Translations under genes and position numbers: made by a program
Assembly (NCBI GenBank): GCA_016933055.1
Contig: JAFGBS010000034.1
Location: 62,001 to 126,000, forward strand
Direction: 5' to 3'
DNA from: Promethearchaeota archaeon
GTDB lineage: Archaea > Asgardarchaeota > Lokiarchaeia > Sigyniarchaeales > Promethearchaeaceae
DNA length: 64,000 bases
Shown here: one piece after another, positions 44,311 through 52,297 of the stretch
How the letters are laid out: each line of letters begins with the position of its first letter
Numbering within the stretch: the first letter of the stretch is position 1
The notes under the pieces: model-generated
The model's database searches: none
Seen by the model: only the letters and a program-made list of their open reading frames with translations
What the model was told of the DNA's origin: nothing

Positions 44311-45546
44311 TCAACCCTCGGCTTCAGAAGCAATATTGATTAATTTTTTTGTCTCTTCTGCCAGTTCCTTTGGTAAATGGGATGTATCAGCTTCTAGGAA
44401 ACCTCCTATAATTAAGTCTCGGGCTTCATCTTCATTCAATCCCCTACTCATTAAATACATGATTTGTTCCTCAGCTATCTTTCCTACTGCGGCTTCATGC
44501 GTTAATGTGACATTAGGATTAGTAGCATCTATTTCGGGGATAGCATGAATTCGTGCATTGGGTGAAAGTACTAATCCTTGACATTCTAAATGTCCTGTAG
44601 CACCTGATGCGTTACCTTGGATTAAAGCTCGTGCAATTACATGCGATTTTCCTGTTGCAATTATCCGACTTATCATTTCAGATTTTGAATTTTTACCATT
44701 CAAAACAGCTCTGCTACCCACATCAATATAGGAATCTTGTTTTGCATAAACTAAGGTCTGAAAATAGGACTTTGCCCCATCTCCGTTAAGATAGGCAATA
44801 GGATTAGATTGTAACGACCGTACAGGAGACATTACAATATAATTGCTATTGTATACAGATCCTTCCTCTTGAATAATAGCCGTACGTGGCCGTACTTCTG
44901 ATTTGTCCGACCAATAATGAATCATTGTGAACGATATTTTACTATTCTTTTTTAGATAAAATTCGGATACTCCTAAATGTAGAGCTTTTCGGACGTTCGG
45001 ATGAACAGTACATCCGGTGATTAAATTGAGTTCACTTTCTTCTTCTGCAATTATTATATTATGTACAATTTGCTTCATTCCTTCAATGTCCAGAAACAGG
45101 CATGATTGTAACGGAAAAATATCCTTTGCCCCTTTTTTTGCATGAATAAAATATCCCTGCAAATTTTCGGTGAGCTCAGTTTCCGCTGTATATCTATCTG
45201 TATCAACCGACACTGCTTTCCAATAGTAATCTTGTAGCCACTCGTATTTTTCAAGCGCAACGGCGATAGGGAGTACTTCAACTTTATCACTTTTAGTCTT
45301 ACAGAACGCTACTTGATTCCCTGTTTGAATATAGGTACCTGATCTTTCTTTTTGTTGTGGATCTACTCCCACATTAAGAAGAATTTTCTTAAATTCTTCA
45401 TCAACTTGTTCTAGGTCCGAGATTTCAATTTCAGATTGTTGTTCTGCTGAGAATTTACTAAGATCTACGTCCATTTGAGGCGTTCCACTTTTTTTAATCG
45501 TTTTCATGGCTTCTTTTTTGAATTTTTCCCGCAGTTCCTTTGTCAT
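44311..45546 (-). CDS. sufB: SufB/SufD-family Fe-S scaffold protein of a minimal SUF-like system
   Basis: This 411-residue protein has the SufBD beta-helix core: Y-F-Q-T-L-V-Y-A, A-L-I-Q-G-N-A-S-G-A-T-G-H-L-E-C-Q-G, then A-I-P-E-I-D-A and L-T-H-E-A-A-V-G-K-I near residues 330-370, ending with the family helix M-S-R-G-L-N-E-D-E-A-R-D-L-I-I-G-G-F. Together with SufC it assembles Fe-S clusters; no SufD, SufS, SufE or SufU gene is adjacent, matching the two-gene SMS-type systems of archaea. A strong SD (AAGGAGG, minus strand, 45554-45560) overlaps the sufC stop, so translation is coupled. Confidence 0.93.
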   Translation of the reverse strand: MTKELREKFKKEAMKTIKKSGTPQMDVDLSKFSAEQQSEIEISDLEQVDEEFKKILLNVGVDPQQKERSGTYIQTGNQVAFCKTKSDKVEVLPIAVALEKYEWLQDYYWKAVSVDTDRYTAETELTENLQGYFIHAKKGAKDIFPLQSCLFLDIEGMKQIVHNIIIAEEESELNLITGCTVHPNVRKALHLGVSEFYLKKNSKISFTMIHYWSDKSEVRPRTAIIQEEGSVYNSNYIVMSPVRSLQSNPIAYLNGDGAKSYFQTLVYAKQDSYIDVGSRAVLNGKNSKSEMISRIIATGKSHVIARALIQGNASGATGHLECQGLVLSPNARIHAIPEIDATNPNVTLTHEAAVGKIAEEQIMYLMSRGLNEDEARDLIIGGFLEADTSHLPKELAEETKKLINIASEAEG

Positions 45547-45553
45547 CTCTTTT

Positions 45554-45560
45554 CCTCCTT
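45554..45560 (-). promoter_or_regulatory. Strong Shine-Dalgarno site of sufB, overlapping the sufC end
   Basis: AAGGAGG on the minus strand ends 7 bp before the sufB ATG (45546) and overlaps the sufC stop codon (45559-45561). It supports both the sufB start and co-translation of the two genes. Confidence 0.75.
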
Positions 45561-46392
45561 AATCTCGACATTCTAATGAAATTTGATTTGCTTCACAGAT
45601 TTTGCATTCATCAAATCCAAATTTCTTCACAGATTCAATTATAATTTGCGGATTACCTGAGCAAATTATACGACCGTTTAAAAGAATATGTGCTCGATCC
45701 AATGTCCCCAAATATTGTAATATATACCCTAAATGGGTAATAATTAATCCCGCTTTTGTTTGACGAGAAGGAATTTCATCCCGTTGTAAAAGTTTACGCA
45801 AAACCTTTCCTATTAGTACAAGATTCTCGACATCTACTCCACTATCAGGTTCATCAATAAGCAGTAGATCGGGTTTTAACGCCATCATTTGCATAATCTC
45901 ACTCCGTTTTATTTCACCACCGGAAAATCCTACGTTTACGTCTCTTTCCAGAAATTCTAAAGGAAAATTCAAATCTTTGGCAATTTTTCTAGTTTGTTCA
46001 TCAAGATCCTCACACCCATCTTCTAGGGCAGATTCTTCGTTTGCCCCTTTTTGTGTTCGTTCTCCTCTTTTCTCTCCACATACATTCATCAAATTTTTAA
46101 GTTTAACCCCTGGAACTTTCGGAGCATGCTGAAAAAGAGTACCTATTCCCAAATCTACTCTCTGATTGGTAGGAAGATTGGTTATATTTTTCCCTTTAAA
46201 GAAAATCGAACCGCTTTCTATTATATATCCAGGATACCCAAGGATCGTGTATATTAAAGTTGATTTACCACTTCCATTGGGTCCTAATAACACATGGGTT
46301 TCTCCCTCATCTATATTGAGATTGAAATCACGTAATATTTTTCTGCCATTTCCGTGGTTTACACTGACAGTAAGGTTTTGAATTCTTAACAT
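45559..46392 (-). CDS. sufC: SufC ATPase of the Fe-S assembly system
   Basis: This 277-residue ABC-type ATPase has Walker A G-P-N-G-S-G-K-S-T, signature F-S-G-G-E-I-K-R-S-E, Walker B L-L-L-I-D-E-P-D-S-G-V-D and a T-H-L switch. S-G-G-E with K-R is the SufC form. It is about 25 residues longer than most SufC because of an acidic insert near residues 108-132 (after N-V-C-G-E-K), just ahead of the signature. It powers cluster assembly on SufB. The stop codon lies 12 bp before sufB. Confidence 0.94.
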   Translation of the reverse strand: MLRIQNLTVSVNHGNGRKILRDFNLNIDEGETHVLLGPNGSGKSTLIYTILGYPGYIIESGSIFFKGKNITNLPTNQRVDLGIGTLFQHAPKVPGVKLKNLMNVCGEKRGERTQKGANEESALEDGCEDLDEQTRKIAKDLNFPLEFLERDVNVGFSGGEIKRSEIMQMMALKPDLLLIDEPDSGVDVENLVLIGKVLRKLLQRDEIPSRQTKAGLIITHLGYILQYLGTLDRAHILLNGRIICSGNPQIIIESVKKFGFDECKICEANQISLECRD

Positions 46393-46877
46393 GTTCTCAC
46401 CTTAAAGAATTGGAAATATTTTTAGCTAATAACAAGCGGTATTAATGTTTACTTATTGAGTTTTTCACCAATTCTTAAAATTCTATTTTCTGATAATTCT
46501 TAAACGGATATTCATTAGTTAAAATTTATCCTATAACCAACTTAACTAAAAACAGCAATAAATACCTGCAGTTATCGGTAAATCTTATTAGATATCTATG
46601 AAGAAGCCCATTCAAAATTTCTGCATACCATGAAAACTTAGTGGGTTTATGAACCCTTACACAAAATGAATTTCAATGGTTTTTTAAAAAATTCCAGTGT
46701 AAGTTGTTTGCGTAGTTCTCAAGGGATAAATAAGAATTAGGAGGAAGGATTAGAATTTATTTTCCCAGTTTAAACCTTCTATTGCACCTTGATCCTTTAT
46801 CGTTTAAAATCGTAAATAAATATATACTTATAAAAGATAGAAACACTAAATTCAATAATACAATCTTCGTGATTAGG
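46393..46877. other. Divergent intergenic region
   Basis: This 485 bp region lies between sufC and the divergent membrane protein gene. A strong TATA element on the plus strand (46816-46826) suits the ATG at 46878. A small hairpin (GGGTTT/GAACCC, about 46643-46656) is present. The 32 codons upstream of 46878 in the same frame are not counted as coding because the TATA box lies inside them. Nothing else was recognised. Confidence 0.45.
46816..46826 (+). promoter_or_regulatory. TATA box setting the start of the multi-TM protein gene
   Basis: AATAAATATAT lies 52-62 bp before the ATG at 46878 and within the open frame that extends upstream. It argues that the longer N-terminus is not translated. 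Confidence 0.5.
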
Positions 46878-47675
46878 ATGACATTATTAGAATTCTTAGA
46901 CTTTACAAATGAAGAAATAATATTGTTGGTATTAGAAGGCATATTTTTGTTCCTATGGTGTTTAAATATTATCCATTTTAGCAGGAGAAGAAAAAAGGAC
47001 AAAAGCAAAGTTGTGCTTTACATATTACTCACATCAATTTTTTATGCTTGTGCTGTTATACAAGCAGTTGATATAGTAGGATTAGATCAGTGGTCTGAAC
47101 CAAAATATGGTTTTAAATTATCAGCAGGATATGGTGCTGCAGTAGTTTTCAGCACTTTTGCCTCTTATTTCTTTTATGCATTTGGTTTGGAAGTATTTGG
47201 CAAAAAACCCAAAAAAGCTATGAGGAATAAATTCATTTTCGGGTTATTTGATTTTCCTGCCGGTATACTGGTATTTCTGGGGAAAATCATGCGTCCTTAT
47301 TGGACCCAAATGGTCTTTGGAATTATGCCATTATTTGATGTCTTATTCTTTCTGGGATTTGGAATCCATTTCGTTGCATCCTTATTTTTAGGTATTTTTC
47401 TGTTTATTAATACATCAAAACTCGCAAAATATTCTGACGAGCGAATTGATCGGGTATCATTCCGATTAATGTCATTGTCGGGAGTATCTATTGTTGTCTC
47501 ATATCTTCTATGGATATTAGAAGGCGGCATATTTAGCCCAACAGAAGTAAGCGTCTGGGGACTTGCTGGTTGGGCTTTCGCGATACTTATTTCATTTTTC
47601 ATGTACTTGGGTTATGCTCAACCGAAGTTCTTTAGAGACTGGTTTAAAGAAAGAGAGATCCACATAAGAACATAA
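46878..47675 (+). CDS. Seven-helix membrane protein of unknown function
   Basis: This 265-residue protein has about seven hydrophobic helices, with its N-terminus T-L-L-E-F-L-D-F-T-N-E-E-I outside the first helix and a short basic C-terminal tail. It resembles seven-helix sensor or receptor modules in topology, but no family motif is recognised. It is not a rhodopsin: the last helix has no retinal-binding Lys (it reads G-W-A-F-A-I-L-I-S-F-F). Polar residues inside the second and third helices (D-I-V-G, Y-G-F-K) may line a pocket. An EamA transporter gene follows after 33 bp in the same direction. Confidence 0.65.
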   Translation: MTLLEFLDFTNEEIILLVLEGIFLFLWCLNIIHFSRRRKKDKSKVVLYILLTSIFYACAVIQAVDIVGLDQWSEPKYGFKLSAGYGAAVVFSTFASYFFYAFGLEVFGKKPKKAMRNKFIFGLFDFPAGILVFLGKIMRPYWTQMVFGIMPLFDVLFFLGFGIHFVASLFLGIFLFINTSKLAKYSDERIDRVSFRLMSLSGVSIVVSYLLWILEGGIFSPTEVSVWGLAGWAFAILISFFMYLGYAQPKFFRDWFKEREIHIRT

Positions 47676-47708
47676 CCTATTTATCCTTATTTTAGTACAA
47701 TCCCCTCA

Positions 47709-48650
47709 ATGGCAGACACCCACATCCCCCAGAATAAAAAATGGAAATATGTTCCTGAACTACTATTAGTACTTGTTACTATTTTGTGGGGAACAACATT
47801 TATATTAACCAAAAATACCATTCAAAGTATTCCCTCGTTTCTTTATTTAGCTATTAGGTTTGGAATCGCCTTTATTGCTATGGTCCCCTTTCTTTTTCGT
47901 TATAGAAATTTTTTTACATCAATTAATAACTGGAAAATCTCTGTGGTGGCTGGAACCTTATATTTTGTTTCAATTATGTCCCAAACTATAGGATTACAAT
48001 TCACATCTGCGTCCAAGACAAGTTTTATAACCGCTCTTGGGGTGATTTTTGTACCTTTATTTGTGAGCATATTCTATAAACAAAAAATTCACTATTTATT
48101 ATGGATTGCAGTGATTCTTGCAATTATTGGGGTGGGGCTTCTATCGTTACCCAAAGTTGAACGTATTTCCATTGGGGACCCTTTAGTATTGATATGTGCT
48201 ATAACCTACGCCTTTTATGTAATATACATTGGAAGACACCTTCATGAAATACAGATTATTCCATTTACTGTGGTTCAATTGTTTATCATTTCTTTTTTTT
48301 CCCTTATTTTTTCTTTGGTGATTGATTTCGGGATAATGTCAGAACCACTTGAGATTACATCCATCTTTTCTCTGCAAAATACTATAGTGCTTCTTTATTT
48401 GGGATTAATAGCGACCACTTTAACTTTCATTCTGCAAAGTTATGGTCAAAGATTTGTATCTTCTACGCGAGCTTCTCTTATTTTTGCCTTTGAGCCTTTT
48501 TTTGCGACTTTGTTCGCAATATTGGGTGGAGAACTGTTAAATTGGCTTATTGGGATTGGGATGGTTTTAATTTTTATCGCAGTTATATTATCTATATTTT
48601 CTCCTCAAAAGTCGTTACAAGAATCCCTCACAGAGTCGAAAATTCCATAA
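47709..48650 (+). CDS. EamA/DMT-superfamily transporter
   Basis: This 313-residue protein has ten helices in two repeats of the EamA type. The first repeat opens with L-W-G-T-T-F-I-L-T-K-N and R-F-G-I-A-F; the second has I-A-T-T-L-T-F-I-L-Q-S-Y-G-Q and A-F-E-P-F-F-A-T-L-F-A, both diagnostic of the drug/metabolite transporter superfamily. Such carriers export or import amino acids, nucleotide sugars or other metabolites; the substrate is not deducible. It is probably co-transcribed with the preceding seven-helix gene. Confidence 0.92.
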   Translation: MADTHIPQNKKWKYVPELLLVLVTILWGTTFILTKNTIQSIPSFLYLAIRFGIAFIAMVPFLFRYRNFFTSINNWKISVVAGTLYFVSIMSQTIGLQFTSASKTSFITALGVIFVPLFVSIFYKQKIHYLLWIAVILAIIGVGLLSLPKVERISIGDPLVLICAITYAFYVIYIGRHLHEIQIIPFTVVQLFIISFFSLIFSLVIDFGIMSEPLEITSIFSLQNTIVLLYLGLIATTLTFILQSYGQRFVSSTRASLIFAFEPFFATLFAILGGELLNWLIGIGMVLIFIAVILSIFSPQKSLQESLTESKIP

Positions 48651-48679
48651 ATATCAAGTTATGAAAAATGGGGGTATTT

Positions 48680-50101
48680 TTACTGGATAAAATCGTATGT
48701 GTCCATTAGGATCTTTGCAACCGCGTCGATATTTTTATGAGTTGTCTTGATATCTATGGTTGATTCACCCTCAACTCGTAAAATGGGTGAAGTTCCTGAA
48801 CGCCGAATTAAGATCCAGCCTTTTTCGAAATCCATTCGTAGTCCATCTATATGATTGTACCTAATTTCAGTAAAACCTTGATCATGCAACCATGGCTCGA
48901 TCATCGTCCCCATTTCCTTGTATTCTTCACTGGTGATGGATTTATCATAAGTTAATGGATATTCTTTTTTCACAAAGGGAAAATTCGGGATCTCTGAAAT
49001 TAGCTCGGTAAAGGATTTCTTTTCATATGATAGTATTTCAATAAGTTTGGCAATTGTCACTAACGAATCTGGTCCCATATGAAAAGTAGGCCAAATATAG
49101 GTTCCCGAATTTTCTCCCCCGATAAACCCTCCTTGCTTTTGGATCTCAATAGCTACCCTGATATCACCTACGGGAGTGCGTACTACCTTGCATCCCAAAG
49201 GTTCAAGAGTGCGTTCGATCACGTTAGATGAATTAATAGGGGTCATGACATGACTGGCAGTTCCCTTTTTTGTTGGATGTCGTTCTAGTTCTTTTTTTGC
49301 TAAGAAAGTCAGCATCCGAATGGATTCAATAATCTCACCATTAGCATCAATGAAAATTACTCGATCCGCATCTCCATCTAATGCCATCCCCAAATCGATA
49401 TTCGGAGAGTTCTTTATAATATTAGACACAATTTGCAGATTCTCAATGGATGGTTCACTTAAACGTCCTGGAAAATGCCCATCGGGCTGTGAATTTAATG
49501 TTACATATTTACATCTCAGTCTCTTCAATAAGAGAGGTGCAATTTCACAAGAAGAACCGTTCCCAGGATCAATGATAACTTGACGTATTCCATTTTTGGG
49601 ATTACATTTGATTTGTTTAAGAATCTCATCCACATGAAGAGTATTTATGTCATTTATATGGGTAAAAGTCCCTACTTCGTCCCATTTGATCTTTCGGAAT
49701 GCTTTTTTCTTATAGATGTTTTCAACATCCAACTCTTGTTCGGGAGTGAATCCTAAACCACTGGGATTCCATAACTTAATACCAATATACTCGGGAGTGT
49801 TGTGACTGGCTGTAATCATTACTCCACAATCTCCTCCAAGAAATTTCATAGACATCGCAAGCGTAGGAGTGGTGACCATGCCCAAAGTCAGCACTTTGCA
49901 CCCTGCACTGATCAAACCGGAATTCAATGCCAACTCAATAGGGATAGCGGTGGTCCTAATATCACGACCGATTACTACGGTCTTTCCCTTTATATATGAC
50001 CCAATAGCCAACCCAATTTTCAAAGCGGTAGATGGAGTAAATTGTTTTATGTCATTCCCATATGGAGAAAATACTTTTCGAATTCCCGATGTACCGAACA
50101 T
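48680..50101 (-). CDS. Phosphoglucosamine mutase/phosphomannomutase family phosphohexomutase
   Basis: This 473-residue enzyme interconverts hexose (or hexosamine) 1- and 6-phosphates, feeding nucleotide sugar synthesis. The phosphoserine motif T-A-S-H-N has Ser99 as active residue, the Mg2+ loop is D-G-D-A-D-R near 243, the sugar loop G-G-E-N-S-G near 335 and the phosphate-binding R-R-S-G-T-S-P near 433. All four domains are present, including the C-terminal one. Whether glucosamine, mannose or glucose is preferred cannot be told. It is convergent with the EamA gene. Confidence 0.93.
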   Translation of the reverse strand: MFGTSGIRKVFSPYGNDIKQFTPSTALKIGLAIGSYIKGKTVVIGRDIRTTAIPIELALNSGLISAGCKVLTLGMVTTPTLAMSMKFLGGDCGVMITASHNTPEYIGIKLWNPSGLGFTPEQELDVENIYKKKAFRKIKWDEVGTFTHINDINTLHVDEILKQIKCNPKNGIRQVIIDPGNGSSCEIAPLLLKRLRCKYVTLNSQPDGHFPGRLSEPSIENLQIVSNIIKNSPNIDLGMALDGDADRVIFIDANGEIIESIRMLTFLAKKELERHPTKKGTASHVMTPINSSNVIERTLEPLGCKVVRTPVGDIRVAIEIQKQGGFIGGENSGTYIWPTFHMGPDSLVTIAKLIEILSYEKKSFTELISEIPNFPFVKKEYPLTYDKSITSEEYKEMGTMIEPWLHDQGFTEIRYNHIDGLRMDFEKGWILIRRSGTSPILRVEGESTIDIKTTHKNIDAVAKILMDTYDFIQ

Positions 50102-50203
50102 TTTAACTTATCTATGACGAATTGTTCATCACACAAAAATATGGGCAATTCATTCAAAAATTTAGTCTTCGTGAATACTGAAAGTTTGAGTAGCAAAAAT
50201 AAA

Positions 50204-50213
50204 TTTATATACT
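50204..50213 (+). promoter_or_regulatory. TATA box of the DedA/VTT gene
   Basis: TTTATATACT lies about 60 bp before the ATG at 50270. A GGAGA at 50259-50263, 6 bp before that ATG, is a fitting Shine-Dalgarno sequence, so this gene has a leader. Confidence 0.5.
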
Positions 50214-50269
50214 CATAAATTCACTCCTATTTTATACATGGGCTAATTGGATAACATTGGAGAAATCAC

Positions 50270-51223
50270 ATGTCAGAAGCGGAATCTAATATCGAGAAGC
50301 ACCCAAAACAAAAAAGTAAAGTGAGTCAATTTATCGCCAAATGGGGAGGATTGACTTTTTTAATTATAATGATTGCTCTCATCATTATTTTAGCCGTAAT
50401 GAAAATATCTTTCGGACAATGGCTCGCCAATCTAGTTATTACATTTTACGAACGATATGGTAATTGGGGAATATATCTCGGGGTGAGTATTATTTCAGTG
50501 TTTGCAAATTTTACTGTAATTTTTCCTGTTCCATATGTGGTGGCATTAGTGGTGATTGGCGCATTTATTCCGGGAGTCCGTCCGATTCTTGTTGGACTTG
50601 CGGCTGGATTTGGCGCTGGTGTTGGTGAAGTTTCTGCATGGTTGGTTGGTAGAGGGGGTCAAGAATTTATTAAATCTGAAAAGACGGAGCGAATGAAAAA
50701 ATACATCGAAAAAGGTTGGGCGCCGGTGCTGATTTTCATATTTGCAGCTACTCCCTTACCAGATGATGCGTTTTTAGTTGTGGTTGGATATACTGGTTAT
50801 AGTATATTTAAAACACTTTTTTGGTGTTTCTTAGGAAAATTTGTATTATGCACCTTCACTGCTGCTATACCTGTATGGATCCAAAATTCTACCGCTTTTC
50901 CTGACCTTGCTCCTTTTCTTTACAGACTTTTTGGTATCAATTATGAGGATGCTGTAATTGGAATTGTGTCCGAAAGCCCTCCCACATGGCAAGACATAGT
51001 TATCAGTACGAGTGTGTGGGTCGGAATCATCGTTATCACCTTTATTTTGATCTCAATTGATTGGGATAAAGCATTTCATCGGGTAAAAGAAACACGCAAT
51101 TCACAACCGCATCATGCGTTAAAAAAAGGAGTGGATTTTAAGAACCATATTTTGGAGGAATTTGAGGAAGACCTTCCTAAGGAGGCACAGACAACTAAAA
51201 ACGAGCAAAAAAAACGTATATAG
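50270..51223 (+). CDS. DedA/VTT-domain membrane protein
   Basis: This 317-residue protein has about six helices and the VTT (DedA/SNARE-associated) domain features: V-N-F-T-V-I-F-P-V-P-Y-like segment near residue 85, G-A-G-V-G-E-V-S-A-W-L-V-G-R-G-G near 120, and A-A-T-P-L-P-D-D-A-F near 160, where the acidic pair and Arg line the transport path. DedA-family proteins act as lipid scramblases or flippases, e.g. for undecaprenyl phosphate. In this setting recycling of polyprenyl phosphate is attractive. The charged C-terminal tail is cytosolic. Confidence 0.88.
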   Translation: MSEAESNIEKHPKQKSKVSQFIAKWGGLTFLIIMIALIIILAVMKISFGQWLANLVITFYERYGNWGIYLGVSIISVFANFTVIFPVPYVVALVVIGAFIPGVRPILVGLAAGFGAGVGEVSAWLVGRGGQEFIKSEKTERMKKYIEKGWAPVLIFIFAATPLPDDAFLVVVGYTGYSIFKTLFWCFLGKFVLCTFTAAIPVWIQNSTAFPDLAPFLYRLFGINYEDAVIGIVSESPPTWQDIVISTSVWVGIIVITFILISIDWDKAFHRVKETRNSQPHHALKKGVDFKNHILEEFEEDLPKEAQTTKNEQKKRI

Positions 51224-51289
51224 TTAGTTAATTTTTCATTATTTCAAAATCATGTTTAGCTATCTTTTTATTTTTCGCATAGAAGAGAA

Positions 51290-51298
51290 TTTTATATC
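51290..51298 (+). promoter_or_regulatory. TATA box near the polyferredoxin start
   Basis: TTTTATATC lies 10-18 bp before the ATG at 51308 but 22-30 bp before the in-frame ATG at 51320. The second spacing is the one expected for a leaderless gene. Confidence 0.4.
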
Positions 51299-51307
51299 TT
51301 TAATTGG

Positions 51308-52084
51308 ATGAATCCGTATATGTTTCCAAAGACGAATAAGCAAATCAATCAAATGAGCTACAAATTCGGTTTAAAGTTCTTACAGAAGCAAATGGAAATT
51401 TCCTTAGACCGCGCTAAATGCGTTGGCTGTGGAACTTGCGCCATTGTATGTCCCAAAGAAGCTATTGTGAGTGGTCCAAAAACGAAAGGAAAGGATGAGC
51501 ATCTGCACTCGGTGATGGATGATGCTATCATATTGGATGTTTCAGATCCTCAAAAATGTGTATATTGTGGAACTTGTGTCTATTTCTGTCCGTTTGATGC
51601 TCTGAAACTAACTATTGATGGAAGAATTATTCCAAAAGATGAAATTGACATCGTTAGGCGAGAGGTTGTGCCCAAACTTGAGGGTAGTCACCAAATGATG
51701 AAAAATGCCAAGATCGAAGCCCATGTGTATATGAAAGGCTCTATAGAGATTAAAAAGACTGATAATTCTAATGAACGAGAATTTCAATTGGAATACGTAA
51801 ATAATTGTCCAGGAGAATGCCATAAATGTATTGATATTTGCCCCAACGGTGCTTTGGAGCGAATGCCCTTTGATGAAGCATTGAGAACTGGAATCACTAT
51901 TAAAGTGGATGATAAAGCGTGTATTGTATGTGGTTCTTGTGTGATGGCATGTCCCTCTGATAAGATCCTAATGAAAAGGACGGAAATAGATACATCTGGG
52001 CCTTATAGTACGATGTTTATGGAGACCATTTGTGAGAAATTAGGAGTGCCCCTTCCCCCGAACCCAAAGGAAAAATCAAAATAA
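51308..52084 (+). CDS. Polyferredoxin with four [4Fe-4S] cluster motifs
   Basis: This 258-residue protein carries four ferredoxin-type motifs: C-V-G-C-G-T-C-A-I-V-C-P near residue 38, C-V-Y-C-G-T-C-V-Y-F-C-P near 80, C-P-G-E-C-H-K-C-I-D-I-C-P near 170 and C-I-V-C-G-S-C-V-M-A-C-P near 205. A basic-acidic segment of about 80 residues separates the two pairs. It should carry electrons between cytosolic oxidoreductases, for instance AOR or IorAB and membrane acceptors. The true start may be the ATG at 51320, given the TATA box position, which would shorten it by four residues. Confidence 0.88.
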   Translation: MNPYMFPKTNKQINQMSYKFGLKFLQKQMEISLDRAKCVGCGTCAIVCPKEAIVSGPKTKGKDEHLHSVMDDAIILDVSDPQKCVYCGTCVYFCPFDALKLTIDGRIIPKDEIDIVRREVVPKLEGSHQMMKNAKIEAHVYMKGSIEIKKTDNSNEREFQLEYVNNCPGECHKCIDICPNGALERMPFDEALRTGITIKVDDKACIVCGSCVMACPSDKILMKRTEIDTSGPYSTMFMETICEKLGVPLPPNPKEKSK

Positions 52085-52297
52085 ATCCAATTTTCCAATT
52101 CTTATGAAGTATCACGCAAAAACTTATATTTTTTAAAAACATGTTAAAATTACTAATCAATACCTGACGTGATAGGACGACGTTAGGTGAACTGATCTGA
52201 TCTTCTTATCAGTACCATAATTTCCAAGATATATCATTAATTTCTAACAAAACTCAAATTTAACAATCAATTTTAAGCACCCAATGGAGTTTTTGCA
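52085..52297. other. Intergenic stretch before fttA
   Basis: AT-rich sequence with the likely fttA promoter. Imperfect inverted copies of a CGTGATAGGACGACG-like stretch near 52165-52185 were seen but not judged significant. No gene. Confidence 0.35.

Noticed and set aside
46782..46877. An N-terminal extension of the seven-helix protein
   Set aside because: A strong TATA box lies inside it, and the extension has no hydrophobic or conserved character.
46878..47675. The seven-helix protein as a rhodopsin or heliorhodopsin
   Set aside because: The last helix has no Lys for retinal binding and the typical rhodopsin motifs are absent.
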